Of a stretch of DNA of 16,337 nt, positions 1 to 8,143 are shown one piece after another. The translations under genes were made by a program, and so were the position numbers. This stretch comes from Halieaceae bacterium UBA6060 (GTDB lineage: Bacteria; Pseudomonadota; Gammaproteobacteria; Pseudomonadales; Halieaceae), in NCBI GenBank assembly GCA_002428935.1, contig DIYG01000018.1, positions 1 to 16,337 of the forward strand. Reading direction: 5' to 3'. Each line of letters starts with the position of its first letter. Positions within the stretch are counted from its first letter, which is position 1. The notes under the pieces were generated by a model, which had not been told where the DNA came from, did not search any database, and saw nothing but the letters and a program-made list of their open reading frames with translations.

Positions 1-859
1 AGCCGTTATTGAGCAGCTGGCGGAGCAGGCGGTTGCCCATGGCTTGCCGACCACGGTAGTGACTTTTGAACCACTACCGAGAGAGTACCTGGCCCCCGAT
101 CGCGCACCCGCTCGGCTCCAGAGCTTCCGCGGGCGCTTTTCCGCTCTGGCGGAACTGGGAGTTGAACGCTTGCTGTGTCTGCGGTTTAACGACGCTCTTC
201 GCCAAATGTCGGCAGAGGATTTCGCTCAGGAGCTGTTTGTAGAGGGATTGGGGGTGCGCTCCCTGGTCCTTGGGGATGACTTCCGTTTCGGGCGTGCTCG
301 TGAAGGGGATGCGGATTTCGTCCGCGCCTTGGGTTTGCGAGAGGGGTTTGCAACCCATAGCACGCGCACCGTAGAACATGACGGCGAACGAATAAGCAGT
401 ACCCGATTGCGCATGGCATTGGAGAACGGAGATTTTGCCCTGGCTAACGTTCTTCTGGGCAGACCATTTATTCTGGCCGGGCGGGTTGTTTACGGTCAGC
501 AATTGGGGCGCCAGATCGGTGTTCCTACGGCAAACATCGCTCTACGAAGACGCTCCCTGCCCCTGCGGGGTGTGTACATGGCGCGGGTTTCGGGGGATGG
601 TTTGGCGTCATCCCCAGCGATTGCCAATATTGGCATGCGGCCTACCATCGGCGACGAGTTGCGGCCCAATTTAGAAGTGCATGTGCTGCACGGCGCTCCC
701 GATCTCTATGGCCAGCGCTTGGAAGTCGCTTTTGAGCACAAGCTGCGCGACGAAGAAAAGTTTCCATCACTGGAGGCTCTTAAGGCACAGATTCACCAGG
801 ATGTAGCGACGGCGAAGGCCTGGTTTGACGAGGATGGGAAGGATCCTAAACATTCATGA
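1..859 (+). CDS. ribF: Bifunctional riboflavin kinase / FAD synthetase RibF (5' partial)
   Basis: RibF phosphorylates riboflavin to FMN and adenylates FMN to FAD in the cytoplasm. The reading frame is open from base 2 without a stop, so the true start lies upstream; a TTG at 44 is internal. About 285 residues are visible against a usual length near 310, so roughly the first 25, with the nucleotide-binding FDGxHxGH motif, are outside the window. The adenylyltransferase part shows VVTFEPLPREYL, LVLGDDFRFGRAREGD and SSTRLRMALENGDF. The C-terminal flavokinase part shows GRQIGVPTANIALR (the PTAN substrate loop), GVYMARV, IANIGMRPT and LEVHVL. The stop overlaps the ileS start as ATGA (856-859), giving translational coupling. 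Assignment is firm from family motifs and neighbours. Confidence 0.96.
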   Translation, partial: AVIEQLAEQAVAHGLPTTVVTFEPLPREYLAPDRAPARLQSFRGRFSALAELGVERLLCLRFNDALRQMSAEDFAQELFVEGLGVRSLVLGDDFRFGRAREGDADFVRALGLREGFATHSTRTVEHDGERISSTRLRMALENGDFALANVLLGRPFILAGRVVYGQQLGRQIGVPTANIALRRRSLPLRGVYMARVSGDGLASSPAIANIGMRPTIGDELRPNLEVHVLHGAPDLYGQRLEVAFEHKLRDEEKFPSLEALKAQIHQDVATAKAWFDEDGKDPKHS

Positions 860-3660
860 GTGACTACAAAGACACCCTGAACCTGCCAACCACGGGGTTC
901 CCCATGAAGGCCAATCTGGCCCAGCGGGAGCCGGCGCGCCTGAAAAAATGGCAGGACATGGGACTGTTTGAGCAGATTCGCCAGGCCCGAGCGGGGCGTC
1001 CCACGTTTATCCTCCACGATGGCCCACCCTATGCCAACGGTGATCTCCATGTCGGGCACGCGGTAAACAAGGTCCTCAAAGATATCGTCGTGAAGTACAA
1101 AACCCTTGATGGTTTTGATGCACCCTACGTACCCGGTTGGGACTGCCACGGTCTGCCCATTGAGCTCAATGTTGAGAAAAAGGTAGGCAAACCTGGCGTG
1201 AAACTGTCTCCAGCGGAGTTTCGCGTGAAGTGCCGCGAATATGCCCGGCGACAGGTGGACAATCAGCGCGAAGACTTTATGCGCATGGGGGTTATCGGTG
1301 ATTGGGAGAATCCCTATCTCACCATGGACTACGCCTTTGAGGCGGATATTGTCCGCACCCTCGGACGCCTTATCGGCCGGGGACACCTGGTTAAAGGTTT
1401 CAAGCCGGTGCACTGGTGCTTTGATTGCGGTTCCGCCCTGGCGGAAGCTGAGGTGGAGTATGCGGATAAGCAATCGCCTGCGATCGATGTGGCGTTTGTT
1501 GCCGTGGACCCCGTGGCGATCAACCGGGCCTGCGGTGTCGACGATGCATCGGCCGTCGCCATTCCAATTTGGACAACGACACCCTGGACGCTTCCTGCCA
1601 ACCAGGCCGTGAGTCTGCATCCCGAGTTCGACTACGTGCTGCTCGATGGGGGTGAACGCCGTCTGCTGGTCGCGGCTGCTTTGGCGGAGGCCTGTGCTTC
1701 CCGCTACGGTCTCGGTGAACCGACGATCGTTGGCCGCTGCACGGGTAAGGCGCTGGAGCTTCAAAGCTTGCAGCACCCGTTTCTGGATCGCCAGGTACCG
1801 GTGATTCTGGGCGAGCATGTCACCGTAGATGCGGGAACGGGGGCGGTACATACGGCGCCTGCCCATGGTCAAGAGGACTTTGCGGTGGGTATGCGCTACG
1901 ACCTTCCCGTCGATAACCCCGTGGGCCCGACGGGTATTTTCTCTCCTGGCACCCTGCTGTTTGAGGGGCAACATGTGTTCAAGGCCAATGACGCTATCGT
2001 CGAAACCCTTGCAGAAGCGGGCATGCTTTTGCATCACGAGACCTATGAGCACTCTTACCCCCATTGCTGGCGTCACAAAACACCGTTGATCTTCCGGGCA
2101 ACACCTCAGTGGTTCATCAGCATGGACCAGGCGAGTCTGTTAGAGGGCGCCCAGAGTGCTATCGAGGACATCCAGTGGGTGCCCGACTGGGGCCAGGCCC
2201 GCATCGAGGCAATGCTTGCCGATCGGCCCGACTGGTGCATCTCCCGACAGCGCACCTGGGGCGTGCCTATCACGTTGTTTATCCATCAAGAGACGGCGGA
2301 GCTTCATCCCGACAGCGTTGCTCTTATTGAGCAGATTGCCCAACGTATTGAGCAAGAGGGAATCGAAGCCTGGTTTTCCCTGGATGCCGCCGAGTTGTTG
2401 GGAGACGACGCTGCGCAGTACGAAAAAGTCACGGATACGCTGGATGTCTGGTTTGACTCGGGTGTCACCCACGCATGCGTCCTTCGACGCCGCATGGGTC
2501 TTGGGGCCCCGGCCGACTTGTATCTCGAGGGCTCCGATCAACATCGGGGATGGTTTCAGTCCTCGCTCCTGACGGGAATCGGCGCCTACGGTGAAGCGCC
2601 CTTCCGAGCGGTGCTAACTCACGGGTTCACCGTGGATGGCGACGGTCGGAAGATGTCCAAGTCTCTGGGGAATATTATCCCGGCGAAGAAAGCCATGAAC
2701 GAGTTGGGCGCGGATGTGCTGCGCCTGTGGCTCGCATCGACGGATTATCGTAACGAAGTCGCCGTATCGGATGAAATTCTCAAGCGTACTGGAGATAGTT
2801 ATCGACGCATCCGCAATACCGCGCGCTTTATGCTGGCGAATTTGTCAGGCTTTGATCCTGCTACAGACCTGCTTCCCGATGAAGACCTGTTGCCCCTAGA
2901 TCGTTGGGCCGTGGACAGCGCTGCAAGGCTTCAGGAGACCCTCAAGCAGGCCTACGACGACTATCAGTTTCATCAGGTCTGCCATCGTTTACACAATTAC
3001 TGTGCTGGTGAGATGGGTGGTTTCTACCTCGATATCATCAAGGATCGCCAGTACACGACCCAGGCCGACAGCCTTCCGCGACGCTCCGCGCAGACCGCCC
3101 TTTATCGCATAGTCGATGCCATGGCGCGATGGATGGCACCGGTGCTGTCTTTCACAGCAGATGAAATTTGGGAACATCTCCCCGGTGAGCGTGAGGAGTC
3201 GGTTTTCCTCGCTGGCTGGGGCGAGCCGTTGTTGCGCTTATCCAGTCGCGACGAGCTGGGTGAGGACTTCTGGGCTGAGTTGATCCGGGTGCGCACCGCG
3301 GTCAACAAGCAACTCGAGTCGTTGCGAGCAGCCGGAGAGCTCCGTGGCTCCCTTGATGCAACGGTTACCCTGTATTGTGACCAACGCCTTGGAGAGCTAC
3401 TGGGTCTGCTCGGCGACGAATTGCGCTTTGTTCTGATTACCTCCGACGCTCAGGTGCAGGCCTTGGAATCTGCCCCAGACTCGGTGGTGGAAACCGATGT
3501 TGAGGGTTTGCGGGTCGTAGCGACACCGTCGATGGCGAAGAAGTGTGAGCGATGCTGGCATCGCCGAGATGACGTCGGTAGCTTTGCTGCGCACCCAACG
3601 CTGTGTGGTCGCTGCGTGAAGAACGTCGCGGGTGGAGGCGAGGTGCGCCGCTTTGCCTGA
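856..3660 (+). CDS. ileS: Isoleucyl-tRNA synthetase
   Basis: This class I aminoacyl-tRNA synthetase charges tRNA-Ile and edits misactivated valine in the cytoplasm. At 934 residues it has the usual length for a proteobacterial IleS. Visible motifs: the HIGH box as HVGH at residues 65-68; the editing (CP1) domain with TTPWTLPANQA; the Ile/catalytic region YLEGSDQHRGWF; KMSKS at 599-603; an anticodon-binding domain after about residue 650; and a C-terminal zinc finger with C897/C900 and C917/C920 (CERC and CGRC). The ATG at 856 overlaps the ribF stop, and the 3' end overlaps the start of lspA by a few bases. This ribF-ileS-lspA order is common in gammaproteobacteria. Nothing looks damaged. Confidence 0.98.
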   Translation: MSDYKDTLNLPTTGFPMKANLAQREPARLKKWQDMGLFEQIRQARAGRPTFILHDGPPYANGDLHVGHAVNKVLKDIVVKYKTLDGFDAPYVPGWDCHGLPIELNVEKKVGKPGVKLSPAEFRVKCREYARRQVDNQREDFMRMGVIGDWENPYLTMDYAFEADIVRTLGRLIGRGHLVKGFKPVHWCFDCGSALAEAEVEYADKQSPAIDVAFVAVDPVAINRACGVDDASAVAIPIWTTTPWTLPANQAVSLHPEFDYVLLDGGERRLLVAAALAEACASRYGLGEPTIVGRCTGKALELQSLQHPFLDRQVPVILGEHVTVDAGTGAVHTAPAHGQEDFAVGMRYDLPVDNPVGPTGIFSPGTLLFEGQHVFKANDAIVETLAEAGMLLHHETYEHSYPHCWRHKTPLIFRATPQWFISMDQASLLEGAQSAIEDIQWVPDWGQARIEAMLADRPDWCISRQRTWGVPITLFIHQETAELHPDSVALIEQIAQRIEQEGIEAWFSLDAAELLGDDAAQYEKVTDTLDVWFDSGVTHACVLRRRMGLGAPADLYLEGSDQHRGWFQSSLLTGIGAYGEAPFRAVLTHGFTVDGDGRKMSKSLGNIIPAKKAMNELGADVLRLWLASTDYRNEVAVSDEILKRTGDSYRRIRNTARFMLANLSGFDPATDLLPDEDLLPLDRWAVDSAARLQETLKQAYDDYQFHQVCHRLHNYCAGEMGGFYLDIIKDRQYTTQADSLPRRSAQTALYRIVDAMARWMAPVLSFTADEIWEHLPGEREESVFLAGWGEPLLRLSSRDELGEDFWAELIRVRTAVNKQLESLRAAGELRGSLDATVTLYCDQRLGELLGLLGDELRFVLITSDAQVQALESAPDSVVETDVEGLRVVATPSMAKKCERCWHRRDDVGSFAAHPTLCGRCVKNVAGGGEVRRFA

Positions 3661-4177
3661 AGAAGCGTCGTTGCGCCGAAGGGGATGGCCCTGGCTCTGG
3701 TATCTGCTCTCATTGTTTGTGCTGCTGTTGGATCAGGGGAGCAAGGCGGCGGCTTCTGATTATTTGCGCTATGCCGTGCCGAAGCCGGTCTTTTCCTGGT
3801 TCAATCTCACGCTTCACCACAATGAGGGTGCTGCTTTTAGCTTTTTAAGCACGGCGGGAGGCTGGCAGCGCTGGATGTTTGCATTCCTCGCGCTGGCGGT
3901 GAGTGCTGTGCTTGTGGTTTGGCTCAAGCAACTACCGCGGCAGCAGCGGTACCTCGCCCTGGCCCTGGCGCTTGTTCTCGGGGGGGCGCTAGGGAATCTT
4001 ACGGATCGATTGCGTCTCGGCTATGTTGTTGATTTTGTCAGCGTCCACTACGGTGGGTGGTACTTTCCCACCTTTAATGTGGCCGATGCTGCCATTTCTG
4101 TGGGTGCGGCTTTGATTGTTTTTGACAGTTTGTTTGGTGACCGCAAGTCGGATGATGGGGCGGGAGCCAATGAGTGA
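3653..4177 (+). CDS. lspA: Lipoprotein signal peptidase (signal peptidase II)
   Basis: LspA is the inner-membrane aspartic protease that removes the signal peptide from prolipoproteins after lipid attachment. From the TTG at 3653 it is 174 residues. I chose this start because GGAGG at 3634-3638 and AGG at 3641-3643 lie upstream and it overlaps ileS by only 8 bases; an in-frame GTG at 3632 would add 7 residues. Four hydrophobic segments are visible. Family motifs: DQGSK (27-31), LTLHHNEGAAFSFL, GNLTDR (114-119) and FNVAD (141-145). The predicted catalytic Asp pair is D127 (in VVDF) and D145, with the same 18-residue spacing as E. coli D123/D141. The weak TTG start may limit its level relative to ileS. 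Confidence 0.95.
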   Translation: MPEEASLRRRGWPWLWYLLSLFVLLLDQGSKAAASDYLRYAVPKPVFSWFNLTLHHNEGAAFSFLSTAGGWQRWMFAFLALAVSAVLVVWLKQLPRQQRYLALALALVLGGALGNLTDRLRLGYVVDFVSVHYGGWYFPTFNVADAAISVGAALIVFDSLFGDRKSDDGAGANE

Positions 4178-4217
4178 GGTCTCGAAAGCCGAGGCCGGGA
4201 GTGGCCTGTGGAATTGA
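4170..4217 (+). other. 15-codon mini-ORF bridging lspA and fkpB
   Basis: An ATG at 4170 overlaps the lspA stop region (AATGAGTGA), opens a frame of 15 codons beginning MSEVSKAEAG, and stops at 4215-4217, just after the GTG start of fkpB at 4208. GGGAG at 4162-4166 could act as a ribosome site, although its spacing to the ATG is short. It may be a leader that passes ribosomes from lspA to fkpB, the remnant of an older fkpB start separated by an indel (E. coli FkpB also begins MSE), or chance. No function is claimed for the peptide. Confidence 0.25.
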
Positions 4218-4654
4218 ACGTGGGGCAGGGCACAAAGGTGTTCCTGAATTTTTCCCTGTCCCTTGAGGACGGCTCGGAAGTCGACAACAACTTTGGCGGT
4301 GAGGCAGTGAGTTTTACCTTTGGTGACGGCAGTTTGCTTCCGGGCTTCGAGCAGTGCCTGGTCGGTATGGAGCCCGGTGAGCGGCGTTTGTTTACGGTGG
4401 CGCCGGAAAGTGCCTTTGGTCAACCAAACGAGAACAACGTACAGCAGATTCCCCGAGAAGGCTTCGATGACGATGTCGACCTGGAACTGGGCCTGGTTTG
4501 TTCATTTGCGGATGCTGCGGGCGGTGAGTTACCGGGTATGGTGGTTGGCTTTGATCATGAAAACGTCACCATTGATTTTAACCATCCCCTTGCCGGGCGT
4601 ACGATCTTATTTGATGTTCATGTTCATCGCGTTGAAGCGGCGGAGTTGCATTGA
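4208..4654 (+). CDS. fkpB: FKBP-type peptidyl-prolyl isomerase, SlpA/FkpB family
   Basis: This is a small cytoplasmic FKBP-type prolyl cis-trans isomerase and probable chaperone of the SlpA/FkpB group, 148 residues, the normal size. Recognisable stretches are LSLEDGSEVDNNFGG, FGDGSLLPGFEQCLVGMEPG, APESAFGQPNENNVQ, ELGLVCSFADAAGGELPG and the family C-terminal signature VTIDFNHPLAGRTILFDV. The middle part (about residues 70-120) corresponds to the inserted-in-flap chaperone domain. The GTG at 4208 has GGGAG at 4197-4201 at 6-bp spacing and gives an N-terminus similar in length to E. coli FkpB. An alternative ATG at 4170 lies in another frame. Its place between lspA and ispH is typical. The 3' end overlaps ispH by one base. 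Confidence 0.93.
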   Translation: MELNVGQGTKVFLNFSLSLEDGSEVDNNFGGEAVSFTFGDGSLLPGFEQCLVGMEPGERRLFTVAPESAFGQPNENNVQQIPREGFDDDVDLELGLVCSFADAAGGELPGMVVGFDHENVTIDFNHPLAGRTILFDVHVHRVEAAELH

Positions 4655-5601
4655 TGCAGATTCAGTTGGCTAATCCTCGAGGCTTTTGCGCGGGGGTAGA
4701 CCGGGCAATTGATATCGTCAACCGGGCTCTCGAAGTGTTCGGGGCGCCGATCTACGTGCGCCACGAGGTGGTCCACAATCGTTTTGTCGTTGACGACTTG
4801 CGTGAACGGGGGGCGGTCTTCGTTGAGGAGCTCCACGAAGTACCCGATGACTGCATCGTGATCTTCTCCGCCCATGGGGTGTCGCAGGCCGTGCGCAAGC
4901 AGGCGGATGATCGCGGACTCAAGGTTTTTGATGCCACCTGTCCCCTGGTTACCAAAGTACATATGGAAGTCGCTCGTTATAGCGCCGACGGTCGCGAATG
5001 CGTGCTTATCGGGCACAAGGGACATCCTGAGGTAGAGGGCACCATGGGTCAGTACGACCACACTGCGGGCGGTGATATTTATCTCGTAGAGGACGAGCGC
5101 CAGGCGGAAACGCTGGAGGTTCGTGACCCCGCGAAGCTGTCGTACGTTACGCAGACTACCCTGTCGATGGACGATACGGCTCGGGTTATTGATGCGCTGC
5201 GAAATCGCTTCCCGGAAATTACCGGGCCCAGGAAAGACGATATCTGCTACGCAACGCAGAACCGCCAGGACGCGGTCAAACAACTGGCGGCAAACTGCGA
5301 TCTCATGCTGGTGGTGGGTTCACCCAATAGCTCTAACTCAAATCGCTTACGAGAGCTTGCCGAGCGGATGGGCGCGCGAGCCTTTCTTCTCGATCGTGCC
5401 GATGAGATTCAATCCTCGTGGGTAGATGGCGCCGAGCGAGTGGGCGTGACGGCGGGAGCATCGGCTCCGGAGATACTCGTACAAGAAGTTGTCGAGCGGC
5501 TCCGCGAGCTGGGCGCAAATGCCATCACTGAGGTCGATGGGCGCCCGGAGAATGTAACCTTTACGATGCCTCGAGAGCTGCGTCTAAAAACTGTGGACTA
5601 G
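4654..5601 (+). CDS. ispH: 4-hydroxy-3-methylbut-2-enyl diphosphate reductase (IspH/LytB)
   Basis: IspH is the [4Fe-4S] enzyme of the last step of the non-mevalonate isoprenoid pathway, reducing HMBPP to IPP and DMAPP. At 315 residues it is standard length. The three cluster cysteines are C12 (GFCAGV), C96 (DATCPLV) and C198 (ICYATQNRQ). Substrate residues match E. coli positions: H41 (VVHNRFVV), H74 (SAHGVS), H124 and E126 (HKGHPEVEGT), the TQTTLS stretch, and SNSNRL. I chose the ATG at 4654, in a TGATG overlap with fkpB and with GGAG at 4642-4645, over the TTG one codon earlier. It is the last gene of the housekeeping operon; a hairpin spans its stop codon. Confidence 0.98.
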   Translation: MQIQLANPRGFCAGVDRAIDIVNRALEVFGAPIYVRHEVVHNRFVVDDLRERGAVFVEELHEVPDDCIVIFSAHGVSQAVRKQADDRGLKVFDATCPLVTKVHMEVARYSADGRECVLIGHKGHPEVEGTMGQYDHTAGGDIYLVEDERQAETLEVRDPAKLSYVTQTTLSMDDTARVIDALRNRFPEITGPRKDDICYATQNRQDAVKQLAANCDLMLVVGSPNSSNSNRLRELAERMGARAFLLDRADEIQSSWVDGAERVGVTAGASAPEILVQEVVERLRELGANAITEVDGRPENVTFTMPRELRLKTVD

Positions 5602-5611
5602 TTCACAGTTT
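5588..5611 (+). terminator. Candidate intrinsic terminator spanning the ispH stop codon
   Basis: A 10-bp stem pairs 5588-5597 (AAACTGTGGA) with 5602-5611 (TTCACAGTTT), with one G-U pair and a CTAG loop that contains the end of the ispH stop codon. The 3' arm runs into TTTGTCTT. The stem is low in GC and the U-tract is interrupted, so termination may be partial. The position between two unrelated operons fits a terminator. Readthrough from ispH into the pilus genes cannot be excluded. Confidence 0.45.
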
Positions 5612-5720
5612 GTCTTGGCTTCGAGGCGCAAGTCGCTGATTTAAAAGCCGGTTATCTAGAAAACCGACCGCTCGTCACCACACCCGTGCATTGTCTTTAT
5701 CGGCGTCCTAGGGTAGCCGT
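5602..5720 (+). promoter_or_regulatory. Intergenic region, probable promoter region of the minor-pilin operon
   Basis: This is the only sizeable gap before the pilus operon, so its promoter is expected here. It contains an imperfect palindrome centred on TCTAGA (CGGTT at 5649-5653, AACCG at 5662-5666), an AlgR-box-like 9-mer just downstream, and an AGGG ribosome site at 5710-5713. I found no convincing sigma-70 -35/-10 pair and no sigma-54 GG-N10-GC element at correct spacing. Confidence 0.45.
5668..5676 (+). promoter_or_regulatory. AlgR-box-like sequence upstream of fimU
   Basis: CCGCTCGTC differs at one base from the AlgR consensus CCGTTCGTC known from Pseudomonas aeruginosa, where AlgR activates the fimU-pilVWXY1Y2E operon. 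It sits 44 bp upstream of the fimU-like start. A 9-mer with one mismatch can occur by chance, and no algR gene is in the window to support it. Confidence 0.3.
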
Positions 5721-6383
5721 ATGGAAATGCGACTCCTATTACAAGCGCCCGATGAGGCCAGCGGGTTTCATCGGGCGGGGCACCCCGCGGGCAGAAATGG
5801 CGGCTTTACGCTGATTGAGCTGATGATTGTGCTCGTTCTCATGGGCATTCTGCTCGGTGTAATGGGGCCATCGTTTCAGACCAGTATCCGCAACAACAGG
5901 CTACAAACCTCCTTCAATGATATTGCCTCCGCGCTCGCCTTCGCCCGAGGAGAGGCGATAGTGCGAACTCAGCCGATCTCTATGTGCCCAACCACCGACG
6001 GCACAGCCTGTAGCGGTGCAAACTGGGAGACCGGCTATTTGGTCTTCGTGGATAACGGTGCCGGTGGCGTAGCCGCGCAAGACGGTACTTGGACTGGTGC
6101 GGAAGAACTGCTCCGTATTGGCGATCCGGCGCCGCCGGGAGTCACTATCCGATCCCTGGGATTTACCAGCTTGAATAACGTGATCTTTCTGGATGATGGG
6201 CGAGTCCTACAAAATCAGCGTGGCACGGTGATGGTTTGCGATGAGCGTGGTGCGGCCGAGGCGAGAGCTCTGGTGGTAGAAGTCTCTGGTCAGCCACGGT
6301 TTGCCGTGGATATCAATGGCGACGGTGTGGTCGAGGATCACATCGCGACGGCCACAACACCGTCGGCGATAGGCTGCCCATGA
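5721..6383 (+). CDS. fimU: GspH/FimT-family minor pseudopilin, FimU-like
   Basis: This type IV pilus minor pilin is predicted to join the inner-membrane priming complex that starts pilus assembly and sits near the pilus tip. A 28-residue leader is followed by the prepilin peptidase site G28/F29 (GG-FTLIEL, Glu at +5) and a hydrophobic helix LMIVLVLMGILLGVMGP. The rest fits the GspH domain: ASALAFARGEAI, TGYLVFVD, IFLDDGRV and a C-terminal DINGDGVVED acidic loop (197-206). Cysteines are C89, C97, C173 and C219. At 220 residues it is somewhat longer than P. aeruginosa FimU. AGGG at 5710-5713 supports the ATG at 5721, though an ATG at 5727 is possible. It is first in the operon, before pilV, which is why I prefer fimU over fimT. 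Confidence 0.85.
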   Translation: MEMRLLLQAPDEASGFHRAGHPAGRNGGFTLIELMIVLVLMGILLGVMGPSFQTSIRNNRLQTSFNDIASALAFARGEAIVRTQPISMCPTTDGTACSGANWETGYLVFVDNGAGGVAAQDGTWTGAEELLRIGDPAPPGVTIRSLGFTSLNNVIFLDDGRVLQNQRGTVMVCDERGAAEARALVVEVSGQPRFAVDINGDGVVEDHIATATTPSAIGCP

Positions 6384-6973
6384 ATACGACTGAGCTGAAG
6401 TCACAGCGGAGGTTTTCCCGCGCTCCTGGACCCGGCCAATCACAAAGCGGCTTTACGCTCATCGAGGTCTTGATCAGCGTTTTGGTGCTGTTGGTGGGTA
6501 CCCTGGGAGTGGTGGGTATGCAGATGCTCAGTCTGCAGTCCAATCAGGGGGCCTATTACCGCAGTCAGGCGGTTTATATCGCTTCGGAGATTCTTGATGC
6601 GATGCGCGCGAATCCCACCGGCGCTGCGAGTTACGTAGGAACTTATCCCGAAGATACCCCCGGGGGAACGGTCACTGTTCCGGCGGATCCTTCCTGCCAG
6701 GAGACCCTCACAGGCTGCACGCCGCAACAGGCTGCGGCGCAGGATCTACACTTCTGGTCGAGGCATTTTATGGATGTGGAAGGATTGGTTGGGGATACCT
6801 ATCGCCCGTCCATTCCTAATGGTCGAACGATCATCTCTGCTGACGGAAACGAGTACACGGTACAGGTCTTTTGGACGGAGCGTGTGTTCGACAACACGGT
6901 GGCTGCTGACGGTTCTAATACTCGATCTCTTTTGGAGCAAGCGGTGACCCTGACGACGGTGTTAACGCCATGA
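6380..6973 (+). CDS. pilV: Type IV pilus minor pilin PilV
   Basis: PilV is a minor pilin of the priming and tip complex, placed in the inner membrane before assembly. The protein has 197 residues. The leader ends at G24/F25 (SG-FTLIEV, Glu at +5), followed by the helix LISVLVLLVGTLGVVGMQ. The stretch YRSQAVYIASEILDAMRANP (about residues 60-79) is the hallmark of PilV. The end TLTTVLTP also fits the family. The ATG overlaps the preceding stop as ATGA at 6380-6383, and its own stop overlaps pilW in the same way, so it is translated in a coupled chain. Two cysteines (in SCQETLTGC) lie in a Gly/Pro-rich loop and could form a disulfide. Confidence 0.93.
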   Translation: MNTTELKSQRRFSRAPGPGQSQSGFTLIEVLISVLVLLVGTLGVVGMQMLSLQSNQGAYYRSQAVYIASEILDAMRANPTGAASYVGTYPEDTPGGTVTVPADPSCQETLTGCTPQQAAAQDLHFWSRHFMDVEGLVGDTYRPSIPNGRTIISADGNEYTVQVFWTERVFDNTVAADGSNTRSLLEQAVTLTTVLTP

Positions 6974-8142
6974 GCAGAATTCCGTGGTCAGAAAGTTCGA
7001 GGCGGCGCGGCTCAGCACAGGTGGGACTATCGCTCATCGAGCTGATGGTGGCATTGGCTATCGGTGCGTTTCTTGTGCTGGGCGTGGTCACGGTATTTCT
7101 CGCCAATAAAGACTCCGCACAGCTTGAGAATTCTCTAGCCCGTCTTCAGGAGAATGGGCGTTTTGCCCTGGACCTAATTCGCGAGGATGTGCATCGCTCT
7201 CAATATTTGGGTTGCAATACCGGCGAGGTGTTCATCATCAACATGATTGACGATCCCAATTCAGCCGGGTTTACCAATACCCTTGAGGGAATTCGCGGTT
7301 ACGAGCGAGAAGGCGATGGCACCTGGAGGGCGAATCCTCCGGCCACTGACTTATCTGTGGCCATTCGAGCGGCGGAGACGGCATTTGGTGCACGCAATGG
7401 GAGTGACGTACTTAGCATTCGTATGACCGAGCGTATGAATGAGGACGATCCCAATGATCCCTTGCTAACGGGTTTTGTTCTGCCATCCAGCACGGCGGTT
7501 TCCATTGATGATAATCCCGATTGTGCTATCGAGCAGAACAGCCGGGTTGTGGTTACCGGTTGTACGTTGACGGCCCATCTCTTTCAGGTCACAAATTTGC
7601 AAACCTGCACCGCGGGCTCTGCGAATCCCACAACTCTCGAGTACGCGAGCCCTACGAATTTCACGAACCGCATAAACACCACCTACGACACCAGTGCCGA
7701 AGTGCTTCTCTTTGAAGAGGCTGTCTGGTATGTCGCCGACACGGGACGTGACCGCAATGGGCTCGATGTATGGGGATTGTTTCGCGAGGTGAACGGCTTG
7801 CCCCAGGAGATGATCGAAGGGGTGGAGCACATGCAAGTGAAGTTCGGTCAACGAGTTCGCTTGAGTGACAGCATTCGCTACGTCGATCCCAGCGACGTGG
7901 AACTCAATACCGGTGACAACTACGAAGGCGCTATTTCTGTCCGCGTTGCCTTGTTGATGCAGAGCTTTGAACCCATCCGACCGGGAGACGATGACGGTAT
8001 ATACATACTGATTGATGAACAGATTCCGCCACCCGATGTATCCCCCCCCACTGGCGCCCAGGGAGGGCTCCATGGAACCGGTCCGGTGCAGCGTGACGTC
8101 TTCACCACTACTGTCATCTTAAGAAATGCGCCGGAGTTCTAG
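6970..8142 (+). CDS. pilW: Type IV pilus minor pilin PilW
   Basis: PilW is a large minor pilin, functionally like GspJ, in the priming complex. It has 390 residues. The leader ends at G19/L20 (VG-LSLIELM, Glu at +5), followed by the helix VALAIGAFLVLGVVTVFL. PilW-like stretches are LARLQENGRFALDLIREDV (after the helix), YLGC, LLFEEAVWYVAD, MIEGVEHMQVKFG, VSVRVALLMQSFEPI-like sequence near 320-335, and the C-terminal TTTVILRNAPEF. Several acidic loops are present (DDNPD, GDNYEG, PGDDDG). The ATG at 6970 overlaps the pilV stop. The gap to pilX is one base. It is at the long end for PilW, with no sign of a fusion. Confidence 0.93.
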   Translation: MSRIPWSESSRRRGSAQVGLSLIELMVALAIGAFLVLGVVTVFLANKDSAQLENSLARLQENGRFALDLIREDVHRSQYLGCNTGEVFIINMIDDPNSAGFTNTLEGIRGYEREGDGTWRANPPATDLSVAIRAAETAFGARNGSDVLSIRMTERMNEDDPNDPLLTGFVLPSSTAVSIDDNPDCAIEQNSRVVVTGCTLTAHLFQVTNLQTCTAGSANPTTLEYASPTNFTNRINTTYDTSAEVLLFEEAVWYVADTGRDRNGLDVWGLFREVNGLPQEMIEGVEHMQVKFGQRVRLSDSIRYVDPSDVELNTGDNYEGAISVRVALLMQSFEPIRPGDDDGIYILIDEQIPPPDVSPPTGAQGGLHGTGPVQRDVFTTTVILRNAPEF

Positions 8143-8143
8143 T

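Noticed and set aside
793..2076. 427-codon open frame antisense to ileS
   Set aside because: It lies wholly opposite the ileS frame apart from a short ribF overlap, has no recognisable domain or ribosome site, and is expected from codon bias in a GC-rich gene.
5617..5632. Sigma-54-like TGGC...GC element before fimU
   Set aside because: The GG to GC spacing is 8 or 9, not the required 10, so it does not fit a -24/-12 promoter.
7465..8073. 202-codon frame antisense to pilW
   Set aside because: It is a shadow of the pilW frame; no domain and no plausible promoter.
8126..8143. Upstream ATG start for pilX
   Set aside because: It overlaps pilW by 17 bases and lacks a ribosome site; the ATG at 8144 has GGAG at correct spacing.
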